DNA of 64,000 nucleotides from Ailanthus altissimus (Eukaryota > Streptophyta > Magnoliopsida > Sapindales > Simaroubaceae), in contig CAMPEX010000001.1 of assembly GCA_946807835.1 (NCBI GenBank), forward strand, positions 2,991,001-3,055,000, written 5' to 3'. This document shows positions 1 to 11,127 of this stretch, piece after piece (position 1 is the stretch's first letter; every line of letters starts with the position of its first letter). The position numbers were made by a program, and so were the translations under genes. Below the pieces are notes generated by a model. It ran no database searches and had not been told where the DNA came from. It worked only from the letters and a program-made list of their open reading frames with translations.

Positions 1-873
1 GAATCTAATAATTAATGTCCACCTAAGCTATTTGTAGTACTTGATCATTAAAATCTGTGGCTGCAGCTTATTCAATGAATTATTTATTGAATAATAATAT
101 TTATTTGTAAATTTATTTACAAATATAGACATATTACAAGTGATCATTAGAGCATTCAGTGACTTAAGGGCAAATAAGTAATTTAAGAGGAAAGACATTT
201 GTTCCATGGCCTAGCTTTAATTATGGATATCAATTAGAGGGTCAATTAAGTGGTTATTATTAGTCTAAAGACCAAGCCCAATTTAATTAAATAGATTTTT
301 AATTAAATGGACTTTTACTTAATAACATGGGTTATTAGATAGCCTTTTGCTTTTAGTGGAATAGCATGAGGTTTACTTAGAAGAATTGGTATATTATGAG
401 ATAATAAGGACAATGCCTTTTAAGTTGAAGCTAGAAAGCCCATGGGTCTTGCATTCACTCTACTACCTCAAATCCTAGTCAAACTCTAATTTTCTAATCC
501 TAATCTAATTCAAAATACACAAAAGAGATTCCTATATATGTGGGAGGTATGGAGTAGTAAAAGAAAGAATAATAAAAAATATAACCAGAAAAATTCTTTT
601 TACGTATTCTAACGTGAAAAAAGAATTTGGTTATTACCATTATCTCAAATTTGGGTGTTAGTGATTTTAGAGATTGAGAAAGATTCACGTGCCCACACAC
701 ATTGAGTTTGAAGATTGAGAATAGTGAAGAAGATTGTAGATAGTCAATTTAAGATCTGCCATAGTGAGGAATTGAGGTAATCTTCTATCTCTATACATGT
801 AATTATGAACAAGACGATCTAGCTTCCGTTGCATTTATTTTATTAAACAGAAATTTTTTATTTACTACCAACA
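1..873 (+). mobile_element. copia-type LTR, left end outside window
   Basis: Non-coding AT-rich sequence that stops at a terminal CCAACA (868-873) exactly where a copia RNase H frame resumes. This is what a solo LTR inserted in an older element looks like. The five bases after it, CCTAA (874-878), would be the target duplication; the matching copy lies left of the window, so the insertion cannot be verified here. No coding potential was recognised. It does not resemble the large copia LTR family found elsewhere in the window. Assignment to copia rests only on the style of the 3' end and is tentative. Confidence 0.45.
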
Positions 874-1134
874 CCTAACTCGATGGATCTTATCCCATTA
901 TCCTGCAACAATAATAGGGCCATAGCACAAGCCAAAGAGCTAAGAGCACACTAGAGATCTAAACAGGTGCAGAGAAAATACCACATAATTAGAGAGATCT
1001 TGGCTAGAGGAGATGTAAACATTTGTAGAGTTGACTCTGTAAATAATATAGCAGACCCGCTGAATAAAGCCTTAACTCCTAAGGTGTATAAGAAATATAT
1101 GGAGTCGATGGGTATTAGATACCATTACAAATGA
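874..1134 (+). pseudogene. Ty1/copia RNase H C-terminus (fragment)
   Basis: Translation on the plus strand gives the end of a copia polyprotein: a CNNNRAIAQAKE block (normally C-D-N-x-A-I-A-x-A), then KYHIIREILARGDVNI, then NNIADPLNKAL, then a terminal MGIRY before the TGA at 1132-1134. These are the last conserved blocks of copia RNase H, which removes the RNA template during reverse transcription. One in-frame stop follows the RAH residues, and the first catalytic Asp of the CDN block is Asn, so the domain is dead. The upstream part of the gene is cut off by the LTR at 1-873. It is followed directly by a polypurine tract and LTR, so it is the 3' end of an element extending left of the window. 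Confidence 0.85.
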
Positions 1135-1154
1135 CACTAGAGCAAGTAAGAGTT
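1135..1154 (+). other. polypurine tract before copia 3' LTR
   Basis: The purine-rich stretch AGAGCAAGTAAGAG lies immediately before the LTR start TGTTG at 1155. In copia elements this tract primes plus-strand DNA synthesis and always abuts the 3' LTR. Its position fixes the LTR boundary and the orientation. Confidence 0.7.
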
Positions 1155-3183
1155 TGTTGAAATTTGTGCTTACGTGCTATCCCATTTAATATCTAAAGAG
1201 TTAGAGTCTTGTATAAATTAGGACAAATACCTTAGAATATATTAGTAATGACATAGTTACAAAGAGTTGCAAATGGTGCTAGAAAATGTCATTATGCAAG
1301 TATATTCTAAAATACTATGTTCTGATCTATTTTACTGATCCAGGTCTATCAGTGAAACCCTAATATATAGAATAGTGTATGTCTATATTTAGACGGTTCA
1401 GATGGTTAATCTTCAGACTATAAGCTTAGTGGAAGAATGTATAGGCATACGAGTATTTAGTGAGGACTGAATACTGAATAGACTGATGAAGACCTCAATA
1501 GACATCCTATGAAGCTGTCAATGGAAGGTTTTCTCGAGTTGAGTAGTCTTCATCGTCCTTTGACCTGAGTACCATAGTGGGCTTGTAAGTGATCTACCAT
1601 ACTTTGATTCCACATATGTCAGAGACCTTTCATAATCTGACCACTATATGTTGCTGGGAATAGTCTAATTCTTATGGAGTTTAGTGTACATAGATACGAG
1701 ATCCTTCAACTATATAGGTAAGTTGTATATTCGATACTTCAAGACTGTATCTCAACAAATCTTATGGCCATAAGTAATCAACCTGAGAAAAAAGTTTCTC
1801 GAAGGGATAAACAATATCACAAATGTGTTTGTGTTTATTCTTTATCGAGATACGAATCTAGAGATAAGTTCACAGTTGAGTAAATGTGAACTTGACGGAG
1901 CTGATCTATAGCCCCGCACATCTAGGGTATAATGATGAGATGATTATATGGATTTGGTTAGCCTCAACATGTATGGTTCAAAGCGTAATTCTATAATGTC
2001 TGTAACATGTGTGTGGGGCATCGTTCACGAACTTGCAAAAATATTTCGTAATACAAACGGGCGTGAACGTAGGGAGTCTTACAATATGAAGTGTACTCAT
2101 TAAGTACTGGGGTAGCAAACCTAGTCGAACGGTTCGATTCGGGAGATTTTCGGAAGTACGATTCGTTTTAAGGACCTCTTTGTAAAGTGAAAAATATAGT
2201 TTGTAAATGTTACAAATATGTCCATCTTTTGTTAGAAAATGTATTCTTGAACATGTCATTAAACCATTGACTCTTGTAATAATTCGATATTATTTTATTT
2301 AAATAAACATATAATGTTTATTATATTATTTTATAAGACATGTGTTGGACACTTGTCTTGAATAGACATATGATGTTCATTTTATTATTTTTTATGTGAC
2401 ATATGTTGGAGACTTGTCTTAATGGATTAATTAAATAATTAAAGTTTATCTTCTTGTCATACATTGTTAAGACAAAACATGTATTTTAATATATTATTTT
2501 AAATGGTGCTTGGACCATTATGGAAATATTTGTCTTGGTTTGATTTATTTATTTAAAACATTTACATTGAAATACTTTTATTACTTATAAAAGTACTCAA
2601 ACAAGAAAATTGTCTCATTTTGTTATTTAAGAGAAGACAAAATTTGGCCACGCATTTTATAATGAAATAAATATGGTTTTGACATTTAATTATTCATTTG
2701 AAATACTATTGTCCAATTATAATGAAAGAAAGAGTTTTTGGTATAATTCTTTAATGGAAAAGTAATGACATGTGTGTGTTTTTGACTTGAGAAAAAATGG
2801 CATAAGGGTTATGTAATGAGAAGAGGGAATTTAGGCCATTGAAATTTTGCACTCTTAAAAAACCATTTAAAAAAGGTAAAATCACTTCTCCTTCTTCTTC
2901 TTTCAAATGAGGCTTGGTAGGAAAAACAAAAAGAAAAAGGGTTTTATTTCAAGAGTGAAAATAAGAGAGTTTATTTGCTTAAAGAATTTAAGCACAAAAA
3001 TAAAAATCCTACACCACAGAGCTCTGGGAAGTTTTTATCATCACCGATCATTGGCAAAGAACAAAAGGCTTGCCAAGGTAATTCTCTACAAACTCTGGTA
3101 ATTTTATTTATGAGATAACATGAAAATTTTATTGTGTTTATCACTTAGGAAATTAGATTTTCGAACTTCTACATGTGCATAAA
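1155..3183 (+). repeat. copia 3' LTR (large LTR family), cut at its 3' end
   Basis: Starts TGTTGAAATTTGTGC just after the polypurine tract. It is clearly homologous to the LTRs at 3184, 24659, 28479, 47802, 55971 and, inverted, 16523 and 61665: all share a start resembling TGTTGGGATTTGTGCTTACG, an internal block around GTGTGTGGGGCAT (here near 2010), and a late block rich in AT. About 2,029 bp are present. The true 3' terminus is missing because copia element A is inserted at 3184, close to where the other copies show the CTTCCGCTG-like terminal block (here CTTCTACATG near 3168). Confidence 0.8.
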
Positions 3184-4908
3184 TGTTAGGGTTGTACCTA
3201 TGTGCCATCCCAATTTCGTATAAATATTTAATATTTATAGAGTGTATATTTTGTCATATCGCTAATTATTTCTTAATAATATGGTTCAATACTTGTTATG
3301 CTACAGAATATGTATTATCTGAAGGAGTTTAGACTAATGCTAAGAGTTAGTAAATATTCCAAGAGTTGGAACATTGTCTGTAACGAGACAAAGACCTCAG
3401 AATATGCTTATAATGATATAGTTGTAGGAGTTGCAATGGGTTGCTAGAATATATCATTATGCAAGCATTTTCTTAAATATATTATTCCTAATTTATTTAT
3501 ATTGACGCAGGTTTGTTGATAGATCCCATTAATTCATATAGATCAATATATGTTTATATCTGTAGAATGATGGTCATTCCTAGCTGACCATGATCTTGGA
3601 GATTGTATAGGCATATGGGTATTCAGTTAGGACTGAGTACTGAATAGACTCATGAGGACCCCAATAGTCATCCTATGTTGTCATCAATAAAAGTTTTTCT
3701 CGAGTTGAGTAGTATATGTGGTCCTTTGACCTGAGTACCACGATGAACTTGTGAATGATCTACTATACTTTGGTTCCATGCATGTCATAGGCCTTTCATG
3801 GTCTGACCGCTGGGTATGGTCTGATGCTCATGAAGTTTGGTGTATGTAGATATAGGATCCATCAGCTCTCATATGGAGTAGTATATCCAGATGCTCCAAT
3901 ATAGTATCTCAAAAAAGTCTATGGCTATAAGCAGTGAACCTAGGAAAAGAGTTTCCACAGGCTAAACAATATGGCAAAGAGTTTACTTATATTATTCAAT
4001 GAGATACCATTCTGGAGAATGGTTCATAGATAAACACATAGAGATTTGACGGTATTCATCTATGTCCCCGCACATCCAAGATATATATGATGGAAGGACT
4101 ATACGTATGCGTTGTAATCTCAACTTGTATGGTTCAACGTGCTGATTTGTAATATTCGTGATGTGTGTGTGGGGCATTGTATAATAACATTTAGCACATT
4201 GTGAACCCTCGATTGAGTTTACCTAAGTGTAAAATTTGGTGTGACTCGCTAAGAGGTATACTTAGTACTATTTATGAGGGGCAAAATGGTCATTTCACAC
4301 TATAATATTTAATTGTTAAATAATCATAATATCTCAATTAAATATATTATTTTATAATATTATATATTTTAATAATATAATATATATATATTTATGCATG
4401 ATAGTTGTCATGCATTTATATATATTATTATTATTGCCTTTTATGTCTAAATTTCTTTATTTTATTATATAATATTATTATTATATTATAATTAGAGATA
4501 CACATGTGTGAAGCTATGGGAAAAGGGGTGATGAGCAATTGTTGCTTCTTTTCATTTGCATTTTGAAAGAAAGAGCAAAGAAATTAGCTGGCCATTTTAG
4601 GGGGTTAAAGGGTTAATCCCGTGTTGGATTAAGGTGCTATTGTTCTAGCTCACCAAGTTCACCAAGTTGTTGATTAGAACTGTCTACGAGTAAGACTCCG
4701 AACGGACTCTAACATACATGTGTAAAACGTTACACGTTCTGGTGATTTCTCAACTTTACTTTTGATATATTAATTTGATTAATATATGTTTTATATATTT
4801 ATTGTATGATTTAATTATTCTGTTATGCTAAATATGTATGAGATACGTATTCTTTTGTAATAACCACTGTTGCACATGCATACACCTATGTATATTTGAT
4901 TCCTAACA
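3184..4908 (+). repeat. 5' LTR of copia element A
   Basis: Starts TGTTAGGG and ends CCTAACA, a perfect 7-base terminal inverted match, 1,725 bp long, and is followed four bases later by a methionine-tRNA primer site. It belongs to the same large LTR family as 1155-3183 but is a distinct subfamily with a different terminal sequence. The GTGTGTGGGGCAT block is at about 4160 and a long AT-rich tract at 4300-4500. The five bases before it are ATAAA; the matching duplication cannot be found because the 3' end of the element is rearranged. Confidence 0.9.
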
Positions 4909-4912
4909 CGAA

Positions 4913-4925
4913 TGGTATCAGAGTC
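4913..4925 (+). other. primer-binding site of copia element A
   Basis: TGGTATCAGAGTC is complementary, with one change, to the 3' end of plant initiator methionine tRNA (consensus TGGTATCAGAGC). It sits four bases after the LTR end, the usual place for priming minus-strand synthesis. Confidence 0.88.
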
Positions 4926-5707
4926 GATTTTGTGATATTTGGGTATTTTTTGAGTGAACAGATGTAAAATCCCTAGTGTAAATGGCACATTTCAAGTGTT
5001 GAAATGGGTATACTAAAAGGGGGTGCGCTGGGCGCCGCAGCGCTAAAGGGCTGGCACTGAAGACTTGGCGCCACAACGTTAGAAGTTTTTGCTCCCAGCG
5101 CTGGTCAGCCCGAGCTATGACCTTCAGCGTTATAACATTAGGGGTTTGACCTTCTTGCACTATAGCACTGGTAATTTGACGCTGCGGTGTAGGTACTATT
5201 CACTTAAACAGTAGCAAATGAACAGTTTTAACTATTCACATGCTACAGTACTTTGAACAATGTTTCAAAATTAATTTTGCATGTGTAAGGTTTATAAGAT
5301 GCAGTGATAGGTGTTATCAGTCTGCATTATAAACCGAGATCAATTTTTTGTATTAACAGCCACAATGAGAACCCTACTAGTAGGAGTTAGTTTTGTTGAT
5401 ATAGAAAATTTGATTAATTGAGAATCACCTTCTCATAAGATAGGGATTTAAAAAATAGAAAACTCTCTCTTAATCAGATTAAAAAGTATTACATTTTGAT
5501 CCGTCTTGTCAATATGGTGTTAAACTAGCCACGTCGGCCTTCTCCCAATATTGCTACAGCGTGAAGGACTTGGTTGATTGGGCTTGGACTATATTAGTTA
5601 AACATGAGAAGAGACAAATATATGCAAATGTATTGCCCAATATTGCTACAGTGTGAGGGTAGTATCAATAACATATATTTGATGATTGACAGGTTAATTT
5701 AGAATAC
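4926..5707 (+). other. leader of copia element A, first part
   Basis: Untranslated region between primer site and gag, interrupted by the gypsy element at 5708. It opens with a GC-rich stretch (about 5015-5190) with several CAGCG/GCGCC motifs, then AT-rich sequence. A motif close to AATATTGCTACAGTGTGAGG occurs at 5547 and 5639, and a third time after the gypsy insertion at 11235. The corresponding leader at 49962-50930 aligns with it, for example at the CCCTACTAG block. The reverse-strand open frame 5160-4918 is antisense to this leader and is not a gene. Confidence 0.75.
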
Positions 5708-6414
5708 TGATATGCCTTGATTTATAACAAAATTAAATTGTGAAGTTGATGGAGGATAGAACTAAATAGATACCTTGATAAGTCGTATGGACGCCACAAG
5801 GATCAATTTAGGGTTTTGACGCCACACTCTTGGTGATCAAAGAGTGATAAGTCAGCAACTATCTTCAAGAGTTAAAAAACTTGAGAAGACAATTTTGAGA
5901 GAGAAAAAGTCTATTTTCGTGCATCCAATTCCAAAATGAGGTAACTGCCTCTACAAGACTTTTACATGCCTTATATAGGCTTACAAAATGAGGTGAAACC
6001 CTAATGTTACCTAATAAACTTAAAAAGGCCCAAAATAAGCCCAATATGACTTAACAATTTAAAACAAAACTAAACAAGTTCAAAATAGCCCAAATACATA
6101 AAAGTAGTAACATAAGAAGTAAATAAAGCCCAATAGCATGAAGAGAAAGCCCTTAGCTGCTTCTTAAAGCCCAACGTCACCAAACGTCTCTAAATCACGT
6201 CCCAATCTCAAATTGAAGACAAATAAATACATTTAGCTCGTTTCCATTCAGATCGCAAGCTTCTAATCTCATAGAAGCTTCAATAGCTCCAATTTGACTA
6301 CTTATGGCCCTTTGAAGCTGTTTAGCCTTAGCCCTTGTTATTGGACCATCTGAAATCTCCTTTACGCTCATCTCGCCTTCTTGAGTTGATTTAGAACCTT
6401 CATGATGCACATCA
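5708..6414 (-). repeat. 3' LTR of the near-intact gypsy element
   Basis: 707 bp, ending TGATATG on the plus-strand left side (one change from TGATGTG) and CACATCA on the right. The pol frame runs through its first 220 bases to a stop at 6197-6195, so the LTR U3 region is coding. Direct comparison with 10416-11122 shows scattered single substitutions and no indels beyond a homopolymer change. Confidence 0.93.
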
Positions 6415-7058
6415 TCACCCCCGGGCAGAGAATGATTTGCCCTTAAATCAGAATCTTCTAAATCTTCCAAATAAAGAGATAAGTCCTTCACATTAAAAGT
6501 GGCTGAAACATTGTAATCACCAGGAAGGTCAACTTTGTAAGCATTACTATTTACCTTCTCTATAATACGAAAAGGTCCATCAACTCTTGACATCAGCTTG
6601 GACTTCCGCTTGCTAGGAAATCTTCCCTTGCTAAGATGAATCCAAACAAGATCACCAGGTTCAAAGCTAATCATTTTTCGTCCTTTATTAGCATGCTTAA
6701 CATACCTAGCTGTTTTCTCCTCAATATGAATTCGAACCTGCTCATGAAGCTTCTTCATCAATTCTGCCTTCTTAACACCATCCATAGATGTCCTCTCATT
6801 AATTGGAATAGGAACAAGGTCAATAGGAACAAATGAATTAAATCCATAAACAATCTCAAATGGTGAAAATTTTGTAGCCCCATGCACACTACGGTTATAT
6901 GCAAACTCTACAATAGGCAAACAAGTATCCCAACTCTTTAAGTTCTTGTTTATAACAGCCTGTAATAAAGAAGATAGAGTACGGTTCACTACCTCAGTTT
7001 GCCCATTAGTTTGTGGATGACAAGCAGTACTGAAAAGCAACTTTGTTCCAAGCTTCTT
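6195..7058 (-). pseudogene. gypsy integrase C-terminal half, ending inside the LTR
   Basis: Same frame as the preceding section after the TAG at 7059. Contains CHPQTNGQTEVVNRTL with the catalytic Glu of the D,D,E triad, the FAYNRSVHGAT block, then the GPY/F-like domain (FEPGDLVWIHL to DLPGDYNVSATFNVKDLS). The last 73 codons, including GPITRAKAKQLQ, lie inside the 3' LTR; the stop is at 6197-6195. No canonical chromodomain is evident. The terminal basic TRAKAK block is shared by every CRM-like remnant in the window, including the solo LTR at 33907. Confidence 0.88.
6415..6426 (-). other. polypurine tract inside the pol frame
   Basis: Minus strand reads GCCCGGGGGTGA directly before the LTR start. 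Because pol is still open here, the tract is also codons for P-G-G-D. It is unusually GC-rich for a polypurine tract. Confidence 0.65.
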
Positions 7059-8552
7059 CTAAAGAGTCTTCCAAAAGTAGCTTAAGAACTTTGTATCACG
7101 ATCAGAGACAATGCTTTTAGGGATTCCATGCAAACGTACAATTTCCCTAAAAAACAAATCAGCAATATGAATAGCATCATCAGTTTTGTTACAAGGAATA
7201 AAGTGTGACATTTTGGAGAACCGATCAACCACAACCATCACTGAATCCTTCCCACATTGTGTTCTAGGTAATCCAAGCACAAAATCCATACTAATATCCA
7301 TCCATGGTTGCTCTGGGATAGGCAAAGGCATATATAGTCCATATGCATTCTCTTTACCCTTAGCTTTCTTGCAATTTACACATCTTTCAACAACTTTATG
7401 AACATCCTGCAGCATATTAGGCCAAAAGAAGTGCTCTTTAATAAATCGCCTATAGAAAGAGGCTAAACCATGAAAACTTCTCACATCCGCAACACCAGTA
7501 GGTTTAGGCCAATCACGAATTGCCTTAACCTTCTCCTCATCAACCTTAATTCCGCTACCAGAAACAACATACCCCAAAAAGATAACACTATCTTGGCAGA
7601 AATAGCACTTCTTGATGTTTTCATACAACTTAGCATCACGCAAGGTCTCAAATACAGCCATAAGATGCTTCACATGATCATCTAAAGTTTTACTATAGAT
7701 CAAGATATCATCAAAATAGACCACAACAAACAGCCCGATAAACTTCCTCAAAACATGGTTCATAAGTCTCATAAATGTACTAGGTGCATTAGAAAGCCCA
7801 AATGGCATCACCATCCACTCATACAATCCATGCTTAGTTTTAAAGGCTGTTTTCCATTCATCACCTTCTTTCATCCTAATTTGGTGATATCCACTCATTA
7901 AATCAACTTTAGAAAAATAAACAGCACCATGCAATTCATCAAGCATATCATCAAGTCTAGGAATAGGGAATCGATACTTAACCGTTATCTTGTTGATAGC
8001 TCGACTATCCACACACATTCTCATGGTACCATCCTTCTTTGGAACAAGCAAAGTAGGCACTGAACAAGGACTAAGTGACTCACGCACATAGCCCCTCTCT
8101 AAGAGCTCACCAACTTGCCTTTTGATCTCCTTTGCTTCCTCCGGATTACATCTATATGCTGGTCTATTTGAAAGTGAAGCTCCAGGCACCAAATCAATTT
8201 GATGCTCTATCCCTCGAATAGGTGGTAATCCCAATGGTAGCTCTTCCGGAAATACATCTTTGAACTCTTCAAGCAACTCCACAACCTGCCTTGGCAAATC
8301 CAAACCCTCGACTTGCAATAAAGGCTTTGCCCAAGTCATGAAAACAACCCTCACAGAAGCTAGTGCTTGCTCAACATCTCCCTTTTTGGCTAACATTAAC
8401 CCTTTACCAGATTCCATCATCTTCCTTTGATTATGCAACTGATCTTTTCTAACTTGTTGAGAACTCAATGGCATCAAATTCACTTTCTTCCCATTCAGCA
8501 CAAATGAATAAGTGTTCCTTCTCCCATTATAAGTCACATCATTATCAAATTG
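7059..8552 (-). pseudogene. gypsy reverse transcriptase joined to integrase, RNase H absent
   Basis: Continues the same frame after the TGA at 8553. Open for about 490 codons. Reverse transcriptase motifs include [25 protein letters not shown] and the catalytic VVYFDD (near residue 274). At about residue 367 the RT tail [13 protein letters not shown] passes directly, in frame, into the integrase block EHFFWPNM (about 7437-7442). In related elements the RNase H domain and the start of the integrase zinc finger lie between these blocks. Integrase then follows with RCVNCKK (the C-C half of the HHCC finger), the first catalytic Asp in MDFVLGLP and the second in VSDRD. The frame closes at TAG 7061-7059, probably a Trp codon turned stop. 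Such an element would need RNase H from elsewhere. Confidence 0.9.
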
Positions 8553-10063
8553 TCATGGGCGTCCTAATAACACATGACTAACTGTCATCGGAACCACATC
8601 ACATAAAACCTCATCATGAAAGGTTTTAATGGAGAATGGCACCCGAACCTGTCTTGTAACTTGAATCTCTCCCTTGTCATTAAGCCAATGTAATTTGTAT
8701 GGTTTTGGATGTGGAACAGTAGTTAATCCCAGTTTCTCCACTAAAGTAATGGATGAAACATTGGTGCAACTACCATTATCAATGATCATGGCATACACCT
8801 TATCTCGGATTTGACATCTTGTATGAAAGATGTTTTCGCGCTGTTCCAAACCAATATCAACTTCAGCACTCAAAATCCTTTGAATAACTAATAAATTTCC
8901 CTCCATTGGCTCAAGATTCTCTTCTTGTTCAGTTACTTCGACTTTAGATTCCTCTTCCATTTCAGCTTCATCTTCACTTTCAAGCTCGCCATACTTCCCT
9001 TGTAAAACCATCACCCTCTTATTCGGACATTCAGAAGCAATATGCCCATTTCCCAAGCACTTGAAACACTTGATGTCTCGTGATCTCCTGGAAAATTGAG
9101 GTTCAAATACCTTCTCCTTTCCTTTCAATGAACCTGAACTAGCACTTCCTTTACTGAACTCCACTTTCTCATCACGTTTAGGTGTATTCCATGTTCGCGA
9201 AGGTGAAGAAACAGCCTTTGTATTACTTGTTGTAGTTGACCTCATATGGATACCCCCTCTTTTCTGCTGTCTTTCTACTTTAGTTGCAAGCTTTATGACA
9301 TCCTCAAGAAATATGAAGGGCTGTAACTCAACAACATTAGCTATGTCCCTCTTCAATCCATCAAGGAATCTAGCTATTGTTTGCTCTTGAGGTTCATTCA
9401 AATCACAACGAATCAGCAACAGCTCAAATTCTTTCACATACTCCTCCACACTCAAGGAACCTTGCCACAAAGTCTGGAGTTTGATGTATAATTCTTGTTT
9501 ATAGTAATCCGGAACAAATCTCTTCTTCATTAATCTTTTCATAAGTGGCCAGCTTGCAACTTCTTCTTCGTCATCCCTTCTTCGCTGAGCTTTTAAGTTT
9601 TGCCACCACAAAAGTGCATAATCGATAAACTCAAGTGCTGCTACCTTACACTTCTTTGCCTCAGGATACTCATGCCAATCAAACACCCTTTCTACCTTCT
9701 GAACCCATGCAAGATACTCCTCAGGAGAACTAGTACCTCTAAATGGTGGTATATTAAGTTTGATACCACTAGTAGTGTCATTTTGTTGCCTCCTTATCCT
9801 ACCCCTATCTTCAGCCTCATCATCCCTATTTGGCTCATCTCCAGCATCCCCTAGGTCATTTCGAGGTACCCTATGCCCTACCCGCCTTTGTTGGGGTTGC
9901 AAAGTGTTTCTTTTCTTTGCATCATTTCTATAATTGCAGCAAGTTATCCACGAATTTCAGTAATCTCACCTCGAAATTCATCATGAGCTCGTTGTAAGCC
10001 CACGAGTTGAGCTTGTTCTAAACTCAATCCCTTTGGTACTCTACTTGCATCATCGTTAGCCAT
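8553..10063 (-). pseudogene. gypsy Gag and protease (broken)
   Basis: Capsid/nucleocapsid and protease part of the polyprotein. The likely start is the ATG at 10063, giving MANDDASRVPKG. That frame has a TAA at 9946-9944 and shifts frame near 9905, after which 449 codons are open. In this open part the capsid domain (about residues 45-215, with IPPFRG, FVPDYY and DIANVVELQ blocks) is followed by a CCHC finger (about 280-293, C-x2-C-x4-H-x4-C) and a pepsin-like protease with the active site D-N-G-S near residue 376 (family usually D-G/S-G). The frame ends at a TGA (8555-8553) in the LLGRP(W) block, apparently a Trp codon turned stop. Capsid packages the RNA; the protease matures the polyprotein. 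Confidence 0.9.
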
Positions 10064-10396
10064 TATTAACAAAAACCCCAAACAAGTATGAACAATTGAA
10101 CAACACAACCAGTAGCTAAAACACTCTTCTCAAACTGAATTTTTCACCAATTCAGTAAATACAATCAGATAGCAACAATTTACTCAAATTCGAAATTTCC
10201 AGGTTCAAGAACAATTTAATTCAGCCAACCCATCTCCAATTCACAAACTACTAAGAATTAATTTTAATGCTTCAGAGTTGCAATTCAACTCCTCAAATAT
10301 TAGAGACCCAAACTGATAATAACCCCACAAAATTATATAACATAAAAAATAGCAAGACACCTTCAATAGCTAAAACTTCAGTTTGCACACTGAAAT

Positions 10397-10413
10397 CCTA
10401 TGCTCTGATACCA
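10397..10413 (-). other. primer-binding site of the gypsy element
   Basis: Minus strand reads TGGTATCAGAGCATAGG, complementary to the initiator methionine tRNA 3' end, separated from the LTR by two bases. Confidence 0.9.
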
Positions 10414-10415
10414 GA

Positions 10416-11122
10416 TGATGTGCCTTGATTTATAACAAAATTAAATTGTGAAGTTGATGGAGGATAGAACTAAATAGATACCTTGATAAGTCGTATGGAC
10501 GCCACAAGGATCAATTTAGGGTTTTGACGCCACACTCTTGGTGATCAAAGAGTGATAAGTCCGCAACTATCTTCAAGAGTTGAAAAACTTGATAAGACAA
10601 TTTTGAGAGAGAAAAAGTCTATTTTCGTGCATCCAATTCCAAAATGAGGCAACTGCCTCTACAAGACTTTTACATGCCTTATATAGGCTTACAAAATAAG
10701 GTGAAACCCTAATGTTACCTAATAAACTTTAAAAGGCCCAAAATAAGCCCAATATGACTTAACAATTTAAAATAAAACTAAACAAGTTCAAAATAGCCCA
10801 AATACATAAAAGTAGTAACATAAGAAGTAAATAAAGCCCAATAGCATGAAAAGAAAGCCCTTAGCTGCTTCTTAAAGCCCAACGTCACCAAACGTCTCTA
10901 AGTCATGTCCCAATCTCAAATTGAAGACAAATAAATACATTTAGCTCGTTTCCATTCAGATCGCAAGCTTCTAATCCCATAGAAGCTTCAATAGCTCCAA
11001 TTTGACTACTTATGGCCCTTTGAAGCTGTTTAGCCTTAGCCCTTGTTATTGGACCATCTGAAATCTCCTTTACGCTCATCTCGCCTTCTTGAGTTGATTT
11101 AGAACCTTCATGATGCACATCA
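10416..11122 (-). repeat. 5' LTR of the near-intact gypsy element
   Basis: 707 bp, with termini TGATGTG and CACATCA. The minus-strand start of the LTR carries a 71-codon open frame (11118-10903) identical in type to the pol C-terminus in the other LTR, including the block GPITRAKAKQLQ. At this end of the element it has no upstream pol and is a non-expressed copy. Confidence 0.93.
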
Positions 11123-11127
11123 AATAC

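Larger units (their letters stand above)
5708..11122 (-). mobile_element. near-intact Ty3/gypsy element (CRM-like), 5,415 bp
   Basis: Complete element with two 707 bp LTRs, primer site, polypurine tract and perfect 5-bp target duplications AATAC at 5703-5707 and 11123-11127. It is inserted in the leader of copia element A. Domain order on the minus strand is gag, CCHC finger, protease, reverse transcriptase, integrase. RNase H is missing by an in-frame deletion. Coding is broken by one frameshift and three stops only, and the LTRs differ at about a dozen positions by eye (roughly 98% identical), so this is the youngest insertion seen. Placement in the CRM clade is an inference from the gag type and from the polyprotein ending inside the LTR. 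Confidence 0.93.

Noticed and set aside
1978..2259. 93-codon minus-strand frame
   Set aside because: Inside a copia LTR, antisense, and not maintained in the other LTR copies.
2907..3101. Plus-strand 64-codon basic frame starting MRLGRKNKKKK
   Set aside because: Lies in the 3' part of a copia LTR; low-complexity lysine-rich start arises from an A-rich tract.
4918..5160. Minus-strand 80-codon frame with mixed composition
   Set aside because: Antisense to the GC-rich copia leader; the composition reflects the GC-rich stretch and no protein family is recognisable.
6636..6836. Plus-strand frames over the gypsy pol (also 7186-7401, 7470-7685, 9600-9854)
   Set aside because: Shadows of the minus-strand polyprotein, with no homology of their own.
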